Source: CAXBDP01 sp041689935 (GTDB taxonomy: Bacteria > Bacteroidota > Bacteroidia > Cytophagales > Cyclobacteriaceae). Taken from it: 63,141 bases of DNA. How positions within the stretch are numbered: position 1 is the first letter of the stretch; the number at the start of each line of letters is the position of its first letter. Location of the stretch: contig JBDNFI010000065.1 of the NCBI GenBank assembly GCA_041689935.1, forward strand, positions 1-63,141, in the 5' to 3' direction. Made by a program: the position numbers and the translations under genes. Shown here one piece after another: positions 17,304 through 25,443 of the stretch. Under the pieces are notes generated by a model. It had not been told where the DNA came from and made no database searches. It saw nothing but the letters and a program-made list of their open reading frames with translations.

Positions 17304-17336
17304 GACGAAATTATATTTTGAACTAATAATAAATAG

Positions 17337-17807
17337 ATGAGTGTCATAAAACTGGATAGAATAGATCGAAAAATTCTGGAGATCTTACAAGCCAATGCAA
17401 AAATTACCAATGCCCAATTATCAAAAGAAATTGGCCTTTCTCCGGCTCCTACATTAGAGAGAGTAAAGAAACTCGAAGTTTCAGGAATCATTCAAAGTTA
17501 TCATGCAAAACTGGATCCTGCCGCTATCGGTTTAGGTGTTACCACTTTTGTACACGTAACATTAATAGGTCATAATAAGCGAAATATTGAGGCTTTTCTT
17601 GAACAAATAAATAAGATAGATGAGATTATTGAATGTCATCACATTACTGGCTCAGGCGACTTTATTTTGAAAGTAATTTCCAAAGATATTTCTTCATATC
17701 AGAATTTGATGCTCGATAAGGTAAGCGAAATCAAAGAAGTGGATAATATGGAATCGATGGTGATCCTATCCACGTTCAAAGACTCTAAAGTGCTCCCTGT
17801 TCCGTAG
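17337..17807 (+). CDS. Lrp/AsnC family transcriptional regulator
   Basis: A 156-residue regulator. An N-terminal winged helix-turn-helix (Asp-Arg-Ile-Asp-Arg-Lys-Ile-Leu-Glu-Ile-Leu-Gln and Leu-Ser-Lys-Glu-Ile-Gly-Leu-Ser) spans residues 6-60. The C-terminal ligand/oligomerisation (RAM) domain has Cys-His-His-Ile-Thr-Gly-Ser-Gly-Asp-Phe near residue 100. Such proteins bind amino acids and control amino-acid metabolism. The neighbouring panB and icd genes lie beyond a terminator, so targets cannot be deduced. Confidence 0.93.
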   Translation: MSVIKLDRIDRKILEILQANAKITNAQLSKEIGLSPAPTLERVKKLEVSGIIQSYHAKLDPAAIGLGVTTFVHVTLIGHNKRNIEAFLEQINKIDEIIECHHITGSGDFILKVISKDISSYQNLMLDKVSEIKEVDNMESMVILSTFKDSKVLPVP

Positions 17808-17827
17808 GATTTTCGAACCAAAAGATT

Positions 17828-17858
17828 AAAATCCCTTTCATAACAGTTAGGGATTTTT
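17828..17858 (+). terminator. Terminator after the Lrp-family gene
   Basis: A 9-bp stem (AAAATCCCT at 17828-17836 with AGGGATTTT at 17849-17857) is followed by T. Confidence 0.75.
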
Positions 17859-17928
17859 CATTTATACCTCCCGCAGTTTGGCTATTGTCTTGTTCGGGTT
17901 AATTTTGTTGATCGTAACGTCACCGTAT

Positions 17929-18435
17929 ATGAGCTTAATGCAAAACAAAATACTTGATAAGCCGCAAATACTGCAAAAAATTCGCCGAATAGCTTATCAA
18001 ATTCACGAAAATCATTACTGCGAATCGGCCATTTATCTGGCAGGGCTTGACGGTTCAGGCTACCTATTAGCTGAAATGATCTGTAAGGAATTGGAAGCCA
18101 TTTCCGAAAACGCTATCCATTTAATCAAAATATCTGTAAATAAAAGTGCTACAATTCAGCCAGTAATAGAATTGGATGTGGAGCTGACAAGCTTGAATGG
18201 GAAGGTCGTTGTACTGGTAGATGATGTTTTAAACTCAGGGCGTACCTTAGCATTTTCATTTGAACCATTTTTATCCCAACCAATCAAAAAACTAGAAGTA
18301 GCCGTCTTGGTAAATCGTAGCCACAAAAGATACCCTGTAAGTGTAGACTATACTGGCTATGAACTTGCCACCACACTGAGCGAACATATTCATGTGGTAC
18401 TCGATGCTGAAAATATGGCTGTATATCTTCAATAA
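17929..18435 (+). CDS. PyrR-like phosphoribosyltransferase
   Basis: About 168 residues from ATG 17929 (another ATG at 17938; an in-frame TTG at 17878 would add a hydrophobic leader unsuited to this enzyme). The PRPP-binding loop Val-Val-Leu-Val-Asp-Asp-Val-Leu-Asn-Ser-Gly-Arg-Thr-Leu is intact, and Val-Leu-Val-Asn-Arg-Ser-His-Lys-Arg-Tyr-Pro matches the PyrR group. It may salvage a pyrimidine base or regulate; no pyr genes are nearby. It lies 9 bases before panB. Confidence 0.8.
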   Translation: MSLMQNKILDKPQILQKIRRIAYQIHENHYCESAIYLAGLDGSGYLLAEMICKELEAISENAIHLIKISVNKSATIQPVIELDVELTSLNGKVVVLVDDVLNSGRTLAFSFEPFLSQPIKKLEVAVLVNRSHKRYPVSVDYTGYELATTLSEHIHVVLDAENMAVYLQ

Positions 18436-18444
18436 ACATACCTT

Positions 18445-19263
18445 ATGTCAATCCATAAATCTAACATTAAGCTTATTACCACGCATCAATTACAAGAAAT
18501 GAAAACGCGTGGAGAAAAAATTTCGATGCTCACTGCCTATGATTTCTCGATGGCTTGTATTTTAGATGAGGCAGGCGTGGATGTAATATTAGTAGGTGAT
18601 TCTGCATCCAATGTCATGGCCGGGCATGAAACGACCTTGCCGATTACATTGGATCAGATGATCTATCATGCAAGCAGTGTGGTACGAGCAGTACAGCGGG
18701 CATTTGTGGTAGTTGACCTTCCGTTTGGTTCTTATCAAGGCAATTCAAATGAAGCATTGCGATCTGCTATCCGAATTATGAAAGAATCGGGTGCTCATGG
18801 AGTGAAAATGGAAGGTGGAAAAGAAATTAAAAAATCGATCACCCGTATATTAAGCGCTGGCGTTCCAGTGATGGGGCATTTGGGGCTTACGCCTCAATCC
18901 ATCTACAAGTTTGGTACATACACTGTAAGGGCAAAGGAAAAGGACGAAGCAGATAAACTGATTGAAGATGCGCAACTCTTGGAGGAATGCGGCTGTTTTT
19001 CTTTGGTGCTTGAAAAAATTCCGGCAGAACTTGCCAAAACAGTGGCAGAAACAGTGAGCATCCCAGTGATCGGTATTGGAGCCGGACCTGATGTGGATGG
19101 ACAAGTTTTAGTAGTTCATGATATGTTGGGTATTACAAAGGAATTTAAACCAAGATTTTTGCGCAGATATGCTGACTTAGGAAGCATTATGGATGAAGCA
19201 GTGAAGAACTATATAAAAGATGTGAAAGGGCGGAGCTTTCCAACGAATGAAGAGAGTTATTGA
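18445..19263 (+). CDS. panB: 3-methyl-2-oxobutanoate hydroxymethyltransferase
   Basis: A 272-residue enzyme making ketopantoate from 2-oxoisovalerate and methylenetetrahydrofolate, the first committed step of pantothenate and CoA synthesis. Diagnostic segments are Ser-Met-Leu-Thr-Ala-Tyr-Asp (early), Val-Gly-Asp-Ser-Ala-Ser-Asn-Val-Met-Ala-Gly-His (metal site), Lys-Met-Glu-Gly-Gly and Gly-His-Leu-Gly-Leu-Thr-Pro-Gln. Length is standard. It is probably co-transcribed with the preceding phosphoribosyltransferase and possibly with icd, 28 bases on. Confidence 0.96.
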   Translation: MSIHKSNIKLITTHQLQEMKTRGEKISMLTAYDFSMACILDEAGVDVILVGDSASNVMAGHETTLPITLDQMIYHASSVVRAVQRAFVVVDLPFGSYQGNSNEALRSAIRIMKESGAHGVKMEGGKEIKKSITRILSAGVPVMGHLGLTPQSIYKFGTYTVRAKEKDEADKLIEDAQLLEECGCFSLVLEKIPAELAKTVAETVSIPVIGIGAGPDVDGQVLVVHDMLGITKEFKPRFLRRYADLGSIMDEAVKNYIKDVKGRSFPTNEESY

Positions 19264-19291
19264 AATAATATTAATAATAAATACATAAATA

Positions 19292-20518
19292 ATGACAGGA
19301 GAAAAGATTACGATTTCAAAAGGAATACTCAATGTACCAAACTTTCCTATCGTACCATTTATCGAAGGTGATGGTACAGGCGTAGATATATGGCCAGCGG
19401 CCAAATTGGTTTTGGATGCCGCAGTAGAAAAGGCATATAATGGGAATAAGAAGATTGTTTGGAAAGAAGTATTAGCAGGCGAAAAGGCTTTTAACCAGAC
19501 AGGTGAGTGGTTGCCAAAAGAGACGTTAGATGTTTTTAGAGAATACTTAGTAGGCATCAAAGGGCCATTAACAACTCCAGTTGGTGGAGGTATCCGCTCT
19601 CTAAATGTAGCGCTTCGGCAAGAATTAGATTTATACGCTTGTGTGCGTCCTGTAAGGTGGTTCAAAGGAGTTCCTTCTCCCGTAAAAGAACCATGGAATA
19701 CCGACATGGTCATCTTTCGTGAGAATACGGAGGATATTTATGCCGGGATCGAATTCCAAAATGGTACGGATGATAATACTAAATTCACTCAATTATTACG
19801 CGATAATTTCCCAGATAAATTCGAAAAAGTGCGTTTTCCAGACAGCTCTTCCTTCGGGATAAAGCCTGTATCAAAAGAAGGAACGGAAAGACTGGTAAAA
19901 GCGGCTATTGAATATGCGTTTACACAAAAGCGCGACTCTCTGACGCTAGTCCACAAGGGAAATATCATGAAGTTCACCGAGGGTTCTTTTATGGAATGGG
20001 GCTATGCGCTTGCCAAAAATGCCTATGGCGCACAAGATTATCAAGGCGGCCCATGGCAAGTAATTGAGAAGGATGGCCATCGCGTGATCATCAAAGATGT
20101 AATTGCAGATGCTTTTCTTCAGCAAATATTGTTGAGACCAGCAGAATACTCTGTAATTGCTACCCTAAACCTAAATGGCGATTATATTTCTGATGCCATG
20201 GCCGCACAGGTAGGTGGTATAGGTATAGCGCCTGGCGCAAATATCAATTACAACACAGGCACTGCGATATTTGAAGCAACACATGGAACAGCACCAAAAT
20301 ATGCTGGACAAGATAAAGTAAATCCAGGTTCTTTAATCTTATCGGGTGCCATGATGCTTGAGTTTTTCGGCTGGAAAGAAGCCTCAGATTTGATTTTCAA
20401 AGGAATTGAGGCATCCATCGATGCGAAAAGAGTTACCTATGATTTCGAACGCTTAATGGAAGGAGCCACTTTATTGAAGTGCTCTGAGTTTGGCGCGGAA
20501 ATCGTTAAAAATATGTAA
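19292..20518 (+). CDS. icd: NADP-dependent isocitrate dehydrogenase
   Basis: A 408-residue dimeric-type isocitrate dehydrogenase of the TCA cycle, converting isocitrate to 2-oxoglutarate with NADP. It shows Ile-Glu-Gly-Asp-Gly-Thr-Gly, the substrate loop Gly-Gly-Gly-Ile-Arg-Ser-Leu-Asn-Val-Ala-Leu-Arg, Arg-Glu-Asn-Thr-Glu-Asp-Ile-Tyr-Ala-Gly-Ile-Glu, the lysine in Leu-Val-His-Lys-Gly-Asn-Ile-Met-Lys, and His-Gly-Thr-Ala-Pro-Lys-Tyr-Ala of the cofactor pocket. A terminator follows at 20534. Confidence 0.96.
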   Translation: MTGEKITISKGILNVPNFPIVPFIEGDGTGVDIWPAAKLVLDAAVEKAYNGNKKIVWKEVLAGEKAFNQTGEWLPKETLDVFREYLVGIKGPLTTPVGGGIRSLNVALRQELDLYACVRPVRWFKGVPSPVKEPWNTDMVIFRENTEDIYAGIEFQNGTDDNTKFTQLLRDNFPDKFEKVRFPDSSSFGIKPVSKEGTERLVKAAIEYAFTQKRDSLTLVHKGNIMKFTEGSFMEWGYALAKNAYGAQDYQGGPWQVIEKDGHRVIIKDVIADAFLQQILLRPAEYSVIATLNLNGDYISDAMAAQVGGIGIAPGANINYNTGTAIFEATHGTAPKYAGQDKVNPGSLILSGAMMLEFFGWKEASDLIFKGIEASIDAKRVTYDFERLMEGATLLKCSEFGAEIVKNM

Positions 20519-20533
20519 TAATCATATTCTCAG

Positions 20534-20563
20534 AAAAAGCCTTGCCCACCAGCATGGCTTTTT
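20534..20563 (+). terminator. Terminator after icd
   Basis: AAAAAGCC (20534-20541) pairs with GGCTTTTT (20556-20563), with inner bases GCC/GGC-like pairs extending the stem; the T run lies in the right arm. Confidence 0.7.
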
Positions 20564-20596
20564 CGTTATGAATGAGGTATCGACCAATAATCACAC

Positions 20597-22021
20597 ATGA
20601 AAAGTTCCAATATATATTTCCTAGGGCTCCTTCTCCTTATTTCAATTCTATTTGCGAGTTGTGAAAAACTAGACCCAGAAGGACCTGCCGAAACTTTGTC
20701 GGATACCACGTTGGTAGCCCCTATTTCCACACTCACTATTCCTGTCTCATATGATGTGCAAAACCTGGAAGGCTTAGTAAATGATAAGCTTCAAGGAGTA
20801 TTTTTTAAAAAATGGCTAAAGCTAAATAGCGGTGGAGATAGTCTTTTTCTTGAGTTAGAAAGAACCTCCCGCGCAAACTTAAGCTGGGCCAATACGGCAT
20901 TGCAAATAAGTTTTCCAATCCATGTTTCAGGAAATTTCATCAAGAAATTTATGGGAATGAGCCTAAAAAATCAAGCTCCTATCGAAGCAGAAATGATCCT
21001 TCATTTGAATACCGAAGTAAGCGTAAATCCAGATTGGAGTTTAAATACCAATACCAAATTGCTTCGAATTGATTGGATAAAAAATCCGGAGCTAAAAATT
21101 GCCATGATTTCACTAGATATCAAGGTTCCTATTGAAGAGCAGCTATTTGCAAATCAAGGAACCCTATTGGCCGAATTGGATAAAGTGCTGCGGGAGGAAA
21201 TAAAAACGCGGGAGGAAGTAAGCAAAATTTGGAATGATATTCAAAAAGAAATTATTATCAATAAGAAAGATCCGAAAGTTTACCTTTCGGCAAAAGGAGA
21301 ATCCCTTGCGGCCAAATTCCTCAACGATGATACAGGCTTGCTCACACTCCTTGTGCAAATGAAAGCCTATGCTGAGACGAGAGAAGGAGAGCCGCCATTA
21401 TTTGTGGAGCAACCTTTACCAGCATATAGCGATCAAATAAATGATAGAGATAGTGTGCAAATATTTGTATTGGCCAAAATGAGTTTCGAAAGAGCGAATC
21501 AATTGCTAAAGGAAGAATTACTGAATCAGAAATTTACTTCCGGGAATTCTGCGGTTAATATCAATGAGTTGAATCTATACGCCACGGAAAATGGCCTTGC
21601 CATGGAAATGGAAGTGAAAGGAGCCATAAATGGCCGCATTTTTATGGTAGGCGAGCCGGCTTTTGATGAGGAGACAAGTACCTTTTGGGTTCAAAATTTT
21701 GAATATGATATTCAGACCGAAAATATATTAGTGAAATCTGCCGATGCCCTTTTTCACGATAGTTTTCTAAAGTTTATATCTGAAAAACTTGTATTCAAGG
21801 CAGGGTCATTGATAGATGAATTGCCCAATATGATTATCACTGCCTTGGATAAAGGAAAAACAGGCGAAAAAATTGACCTTGAAATAGCTAATATGCATGC
21901 CATGCCTTATGCCATAGTTTTGGATAAAAATGAAATACAGGTGATCTTAGAAACACGTGCGAAAATGGGTCTAGAGCTGAAAGGGTTAAATAAGAATACT
22001 AAATCTGTACGAATAAACTAA
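20597..22021 (+). CDS. DUF4403 family lipoprotein
   Basis: A 474-residue protein with a lipobox ending at Cys22 (Leu-Phe-Ala-Ser-Cys). The opening Ser-Thr-Leu-Thr-Ile-Pro-Val-Ser-Tyr-Asp and the two-part architecture, with Ala-Lys-Met-Ser-Phe-Glu-Arg-Ala-Asn-Gln-Leu in the second half, match DUF4403, a Bacteroidota family with a predicted lipid-binding (BPI/SMP-like) fold. It is probably tethered in the periplasm or to the outer membrane. Function is not established. Confidence 0.8.
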   Translation: MKSSNIYFLGLLLLISILFASCEKLDPEGPAETLSDTTLVAPISTLTIPVSYDVQNLEGLVNDKLQGVFFKKWLKLNSGGDSLFLELERTSRANLSWANTALQISFPIHVSGNFIKKFMGMSLKNQAPIEAEMILHLNTEVSVNPDWSLNTNTKLLRIDWIKNPELKIAMISLDIKVPIEEQLFANQGTLLAELDKVLREEIKTREEVSKIWNDIQKEIIINKKDPKVYLSAKGESLAAKFLNDDTGLLTLLVQMKAYAETREGEPPLFVEQPLPAYSDQINDRDSVQIFVLAKMSFERANQLLKEELLNQKFTSGNSAVNINELNLYATENGLAMEMEVKGAINGRIFMVGEPAFDEETSTFWVQNFEYDIQTENILVKSADALFHDSFLKFISEKLVFKAGSLIDELPNMIITALDKGKTGEKIDLEIANMHAMPYAIVLDKNEIQVILETRAKMGLELKGLNKNTKSVRIN

Positions 22022-22065
22022 ACCCATTTTAATTTTTTGAGGTTATAACTAGAGATTGATTAGAA

Positions 22066-22689
22066 ATGAAATTAGCGCTATTCCCACTTAATTTAGTTCC
22101 TTTCCCTAGAGAAAAACTAAACTTGCACATATTTGAGCCTCGCTATAAACAGCTTATTAGTGAGTGCATTGATCTGGGTCATAATTTTGGCATACCAGCC
22201 TACGTCAACAATATTATTGAGTATGGCACGGAGGTAAAAATAGCCAAAGTGGCGGAAGCCTATGACGATGGTAGAATGGATATTACCGTAGAAGGAATTC
22301 GAGTGATCAAAGTGCTAGAATTCATTCCAGAATCGGATGAGAAGCTCTTCTCTACAGGTGAGGTCTCTTATTTGCAAAATATTGAAGACACCACTGAGCA
22401 AGATCAAATTATTTTCTACGAAGCGTTAAATGAATTATTCACTTTGATGAGTTTGGATGGGAAAGTAATGCTTCACCGTAACCTTAAGGCTTTTGAGATA
22501 GCTCATAAAATGGGACTCACACTCAATCAAGAATATGAATTGCTTACCTTGGAGAGTGAGCGAGAAAGGCAAAGGCTTTTGCTCTCACATATTAGAGTCT
22601 CAATACCTATCCTCAAACAAATGAAACGTGCGCAAGAAGTGATCAAAATGAATGGGCATTTCCGTTATTTAAACCCACTAAAACTCTAA
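22066..22689 (+). CDS. LON peptidase substrate-binding domain protein
   Basis: A 207-residue stand-alone N-terminal domain of Lon protease, without ATPase or peptidase parts. It has Leu-Phe-Pro-Leu-Asn-Leu-Val-Pro-Phe-Pro at the start, His-Ile-Phe-Glu-Pro-Arg-Tyr-Lys-Gln-Leu around residue 25, and a helical tail. Such proteins are thought to bind unfolded segments; no reaction is known. It lies three bases upstream of nuoA and is likely transcribed with the nuo genes. Confidence 0.85.
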   Translation: MKLALFPLNLVPFPREKLNLHIFEPRYKQLISECIDLGHNFGIPAYVNNIIEYGTEVKIAKVAEAYDDGRMDITVEGIRVIKVLEFIPESDEKLFSTGEVSYLQNIEDTTEQDQIIFYEALNELFTLMSLDGKVMLHRNLKAFEIAHKMGLTLNQEYELLTLESERERQRLLLSHIRVSIPILKQMKRAQEVIKMNGHFRYLNPLKL

Positions 22690-22692
22690 GAA

Positions 22693-23166
22693 ATGGATAT
22701 ACATCTATCCTCATTTGGCTCGGCGCTTATTTTCCTTATTGGAGGGGCTTTATTTGTGATTGCAGGCTTAACTACCGCCTCACTATTACGGCCAAACCGC
22801 CCAAACGTGGAGAAAATGACGATTTATGAATCGGGAGAAGATACCATCGGTTCGGCTTGGGGGCAGTTCAATGCACGTTTTTATGTGATTGCACTCGTTT
22901 TTATTTTATTCGATGTCGAAATTGTATTTCTTTTCCCTTGGGCTACCGTATTTGGAGATGCCTTCATCAATAGTTCGACAGGTGGGTTATGGGGCAAAAT
23001 CGCCATATTTGAGATGTTTCTGTTTTTAGCTATTTTGGTGCTTGGCTTGGCGTATGTTTGGGCAAAGGGCTATCTTGATTGGGCATCTGATAGAAGAAGC
23101 ATTAGCCCTTCTACCAAAACGGAAAATACAATACCAATAGAAGCGTACAAAAAATATTTAGACTAA
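22693..23166 (+). CDS. nuoA: NADH-quinone oxidoreductase subunit A
   Basis: A 157-residue membrane subunit of complex I with three transmembrane helices (about 10-30, 65-85, 95-118). The conserved Tyr-Glu-Ser-Gly loop (usually Tyr-Glu-Cys-Gly in other phyla), Phe-Asn-Ala-Arg-Phe-Tyr-Val and Phe-Asp-Val-Glu-Ile-Val-Phe-Leu-Phe-Pro-Trp are all present. It is first of nuoABCD, and its stop overlaps the nuoB start by one base (TAATG). Confidence 0.95.
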   Translation: MDIHLSSFGSALIFLIGGALFVIAGLTTASLLRPNRPNVEKMTIYESGEDTIGSAWGQFNARFYVIALVFILFDVEIVFLFPWATVFGDAFINSSTGGLWGKIAIFEMFLFLAILVLGLAYVWAKGYLDWASDRRSISPSTKTENTIPIEAYKKYLD

Positions 23167-23696
23167 TGGGCGGATATTTAGATCAGAAATTTGGAGCGGG
23201 AGGAGTAATCATCACCCAAGTAGATGAACTGTTAAATTGGGCAAGGCTTTCGAGCCTATGGCCAATGGGCTTTGGGATTGCTTGCTGCGCAATAGAATTT
23301 ATGGGATCGATAAGTGCCGCTTATGATTTAGACCGGATGGGGCTGATCCCACGTGCATCTCCTCGCCAATCGGATGTAATGATCGTCGCTGGTACTGTCA
23401 CCTTCAAAATGGCCGATAGAGTTCGTAGATTATATGAACAAATGGCCGAACCAAGATATGTGATTTCTATGGGGTCTTGCTCCAATTGCGGAGGCCCATA
23501 CTGGGAGCACGGGTATCATGTAGTAAAAGGTGTGGATAGAATTATTCCAGTAGATGTGTATGTGCCGGGTTGCCCGCCTAGACCGGAAGCACTGATTGGT
23601 GGAATTATCAAATTGCAAGAAAAGATTAGAGGGGAAAGTAGGTTGGATGAAAGCTTGCTAGAAAAGTTACTAGAAAAGAAAAAAGCCAAAGCATGA
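23166..23696 (+). CDS. nuoB: NADH-quinone oxidoreductase subunit B
   Basis: A 176-residue subunit carrying the terminal cluster N2 of complex I. Ligand cysteines are visible as the adjacent pair Cys40-Cys41 (Ile-Ala-Cys-Cys-Ala-Ile-Glu), Cys105 (Gly-Ser-Cys-Ser-Asn-Cys-Gly-Gly) and Cys136 (Val-Pro-Gly-Cys-Pro-Pro-Arg-Pro). It overlaps both neighbours by one to four bases, indicating translational coupling. Confidence 0.97.
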   Translation: MGGYLDQKFGAGGVIITQVDELLNWARLSSLWPMGFGIACCAIEFMGSISAAYDLDRMGLIPRASPRQSDVMIVAGTVTFKMADRVRRLYEQMAEPRYVISMGSCSNCGGPYWEHGYHVVKGVDRIIPVDVYVPGCPPRPEALIGGIIKLQEKIRGESRLDESLLEKLLEKKKAKA

Positions 23697-24175
23697 GCCT
23701 AAAAGAGATAAAGGACTTGATAAATACACATTTGCCTGAAATGGTGCGGGAGGTAATTTCAACAACCACACCTGCTACATTTTTGGTAGACTCATCTCGA
23801 ATCGTGGAGCTTTGCAGCTTTTTGAGAACGGAGAAGCAACTTTATTTCGATTCATTGTCATGCCTTACCGGCTTAGATAATGGGCCTGAAAAAGGCATAA
23901 TGGAAGTGGTGTATACCCTCTATTCCATCCCATATAATTATTCACTCAATATTCGGTGTGAGCTTGACCGCACCCTCCCGCAGATCCCAAGTGTTTCCAC
24001 TGTATGGAGAACCGCCGATTGGCACGAGCGTGAGGCATTTGATCTATTTGGCATAAATTTTCTCAATCATCCCGACCTTCGAAGAATATTATTACCCACA
24101 GACTGGGAAGGCTTTCCGCTGTTAAAGGATTACAGCCATCAAGAAAAGTATCACGGCATTACGGTTAAATACTGA
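23693..24175 (+). CDS. nuoC: NADH-quinone oxidoreductase subunit C
   Basis: A 160-residue peripheral subunit. Conserved segments include Tyr-Phe-Asp-Ser-Leu-Ser-Cys-Leu-Thr-Gly-Leu-Asp, Pro-Ser-Val-Ser-Thr-Val-Trp-Arg-Thr-Ala-Asp-Trp-His-Glu-Arg-Glu (the 30-kDa subunit signature) and Asp-Leu-Arg-Arg-Ile-Leu-Leu-Pro-Thr-Asp-Trp-Glu-Gly. It is not fused to nuoD, unlike in E. coli; the two ORFs overlap by one base (TGATGG). Confidence 0.96.
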   Translation: MSLKEIKDLINTHLPEMVREVISTTTPATFLVDSSRIVELCSFLRTEKQLYFDSLSCLTGLDNGPEKGIMEVVYTLYSIPYNYSLNIRCELDRTLPQIPSVSTVWRTADWHEREAFDLFGINFLNHPDLRRILLPTDWEGFPLLKDYSHQEKYHGITVKY

Positions 24176-25392
24176 TGGCAAATCCTATTCAATACATTTA
24201 TAACGAAGATCATCTTCGAAATTCCGAAACTACCAAGTTTGGTGAGAAGGACTTGAAGACGGGAGAAATGATCATAAATATTGGGCCACAGCATCCCTCC
24301 ACCCATGGGGTTTTGCGATTAGAGGTGGTTACTGACGGAGAGATGATAGTGGACGTAGTGCCTCATATTGGGTATTTACATCGCTGTTTCGAAAAGCACT
24401 CCGAATCTTTGCCTTATAATCAGATTATCCCCTACGTGGATAGAATGGATTATTTGGCAGCCATGAACTCCGAACATGCCTATGCTATGGGCGTGGAGCG
24501 GATGCTTGGCATAGAAAAAGACATCCCTAAACGTGTGGAGTATATACGTGTGTTGGTGGCAGAGCTAAATCGGCTAGCCTCACATTTTGTGGCAATTGGC
24601 ACATACGGGATGGATGTTGGCGCAATGACTTCCTTCTTTTGGATGATGCGTGATCGTGAGCATATTCTGAGATTATTGGAATGGATTTGTGGCGCGCGAA
24701 TGCTCTACAATTACATTTGGGTAGGTGGTTTATATTATGATTTGCCTGTTGGATTCGAAGAGCGATGCCGCGAGTTTATTCAATATTTGGAACCGAAAGT
24801 ACGCGAAATGGATAAGCTCTTGATTGAGAATAAGATTTTTGTGGAGCGTACCGCAAATGTGGGCGTATTGCCTTTGGATCTAGCCATTAATTATGGCGTC
24901 ACTGGGCCGATGCTCCGTGCCTCTGGTTTAAAGTTTGATTTACGCAAAGTGGATGGCTATAGTGTATATCCTGAAATTGACTTTGATGTCCCCATTGGCA
25001 AAGGAGAAATGGGCACTAAAGGAGACTGCTGGGATAGAACCTATGTGCGGATGCAGGAATGCTACCAGTCTATAAAGATAATCAGCCAATGTTTGGATCA
25101 ATTGCAAGGAGCGCATAAGCGCACGAGGGATTTCAATCCAAAGGAAATGGTTCCAAAGAAAATTCGCCCAAAAGCACAAGATTTATATGTGCGAGCCGAA
25201 AACCCGAAGGGTGAGCTTGGCTATTATTTTAGAGCGGATGGAAAAACGGATCAACCCTTTCGCTGCAAGGCACGAGCGCCCTCTTTTGTGAATTTATCAG
25301 TGATATCCGAAATAGCCAAAGGAGGATTAATAGCAGACCTAATTGCAATTATTGGCTCCATAGATTTAGTTTTAGGAGAAGTTGATCGGTGA
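24175..25392 (+). CDS. nuoD: NADH-quinone oxidoreductase subunit D
   Basis: A 405-residue subunit that forms the quinone-binding cavity with NuoB. Signatures are Gly-Pro-Gln-His-Pro-Ser-Thr-His-Gly-Val-Leu-Arg, His-Ile-Gly-Tyr-Leu-His-Arg, Tyr-Val-Asp-Arg-Met-Asp-Tyr and the C-terminal Ile-Ile-Gly-Ser-Ile-Asp-Leu-Val-Leu-Gly-Glu-Val-Asp-Arg. The nuo gene run stops here: no nuoE to nuoN follow in the window, and the next gene is a serpin. Confidence 0.97.
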   Translation: MANPIQYIYNEDHLRNSETTKFGEKDLKTGEMIINIGPQHPSTHGVLRLEVVTDGEMIVDVVPHIGYLHRCFEKHSESLPYNQIIPYVDRMDYLAAMNSEHAYAMGVERMLGIEKDIPKRVEYIRVLVAELNRLASHFVAIGTYGMDVGAMTSFFWMMRDREHILRLLEWICGARMLYNYIWVGGLYYDLPVGFEERCREFIQYLEPKVREMDKLLIENKIFVERTANVGVLPLDLAINYGVTGPMLRASGLKFDLRKVDGYSVYPEIDFDVPIGKGEMGTKGDCWDRTYVRMQECYQSIKIISQCLDQLQGAHKRTRDFNPKEMVPKKIRPKAQDLYVRAENPKGELGYYFRADGKTDQPFRCKARAPSFVNLSVISEIAKGGLIADLIAIIGSIDLVLGEVDR

Positions 25393-25443
25393 TTCCAACT
25401 ATTTTGTTCTTTCTGCTGTCTTGAAGGCATAGCACGGAATAAA

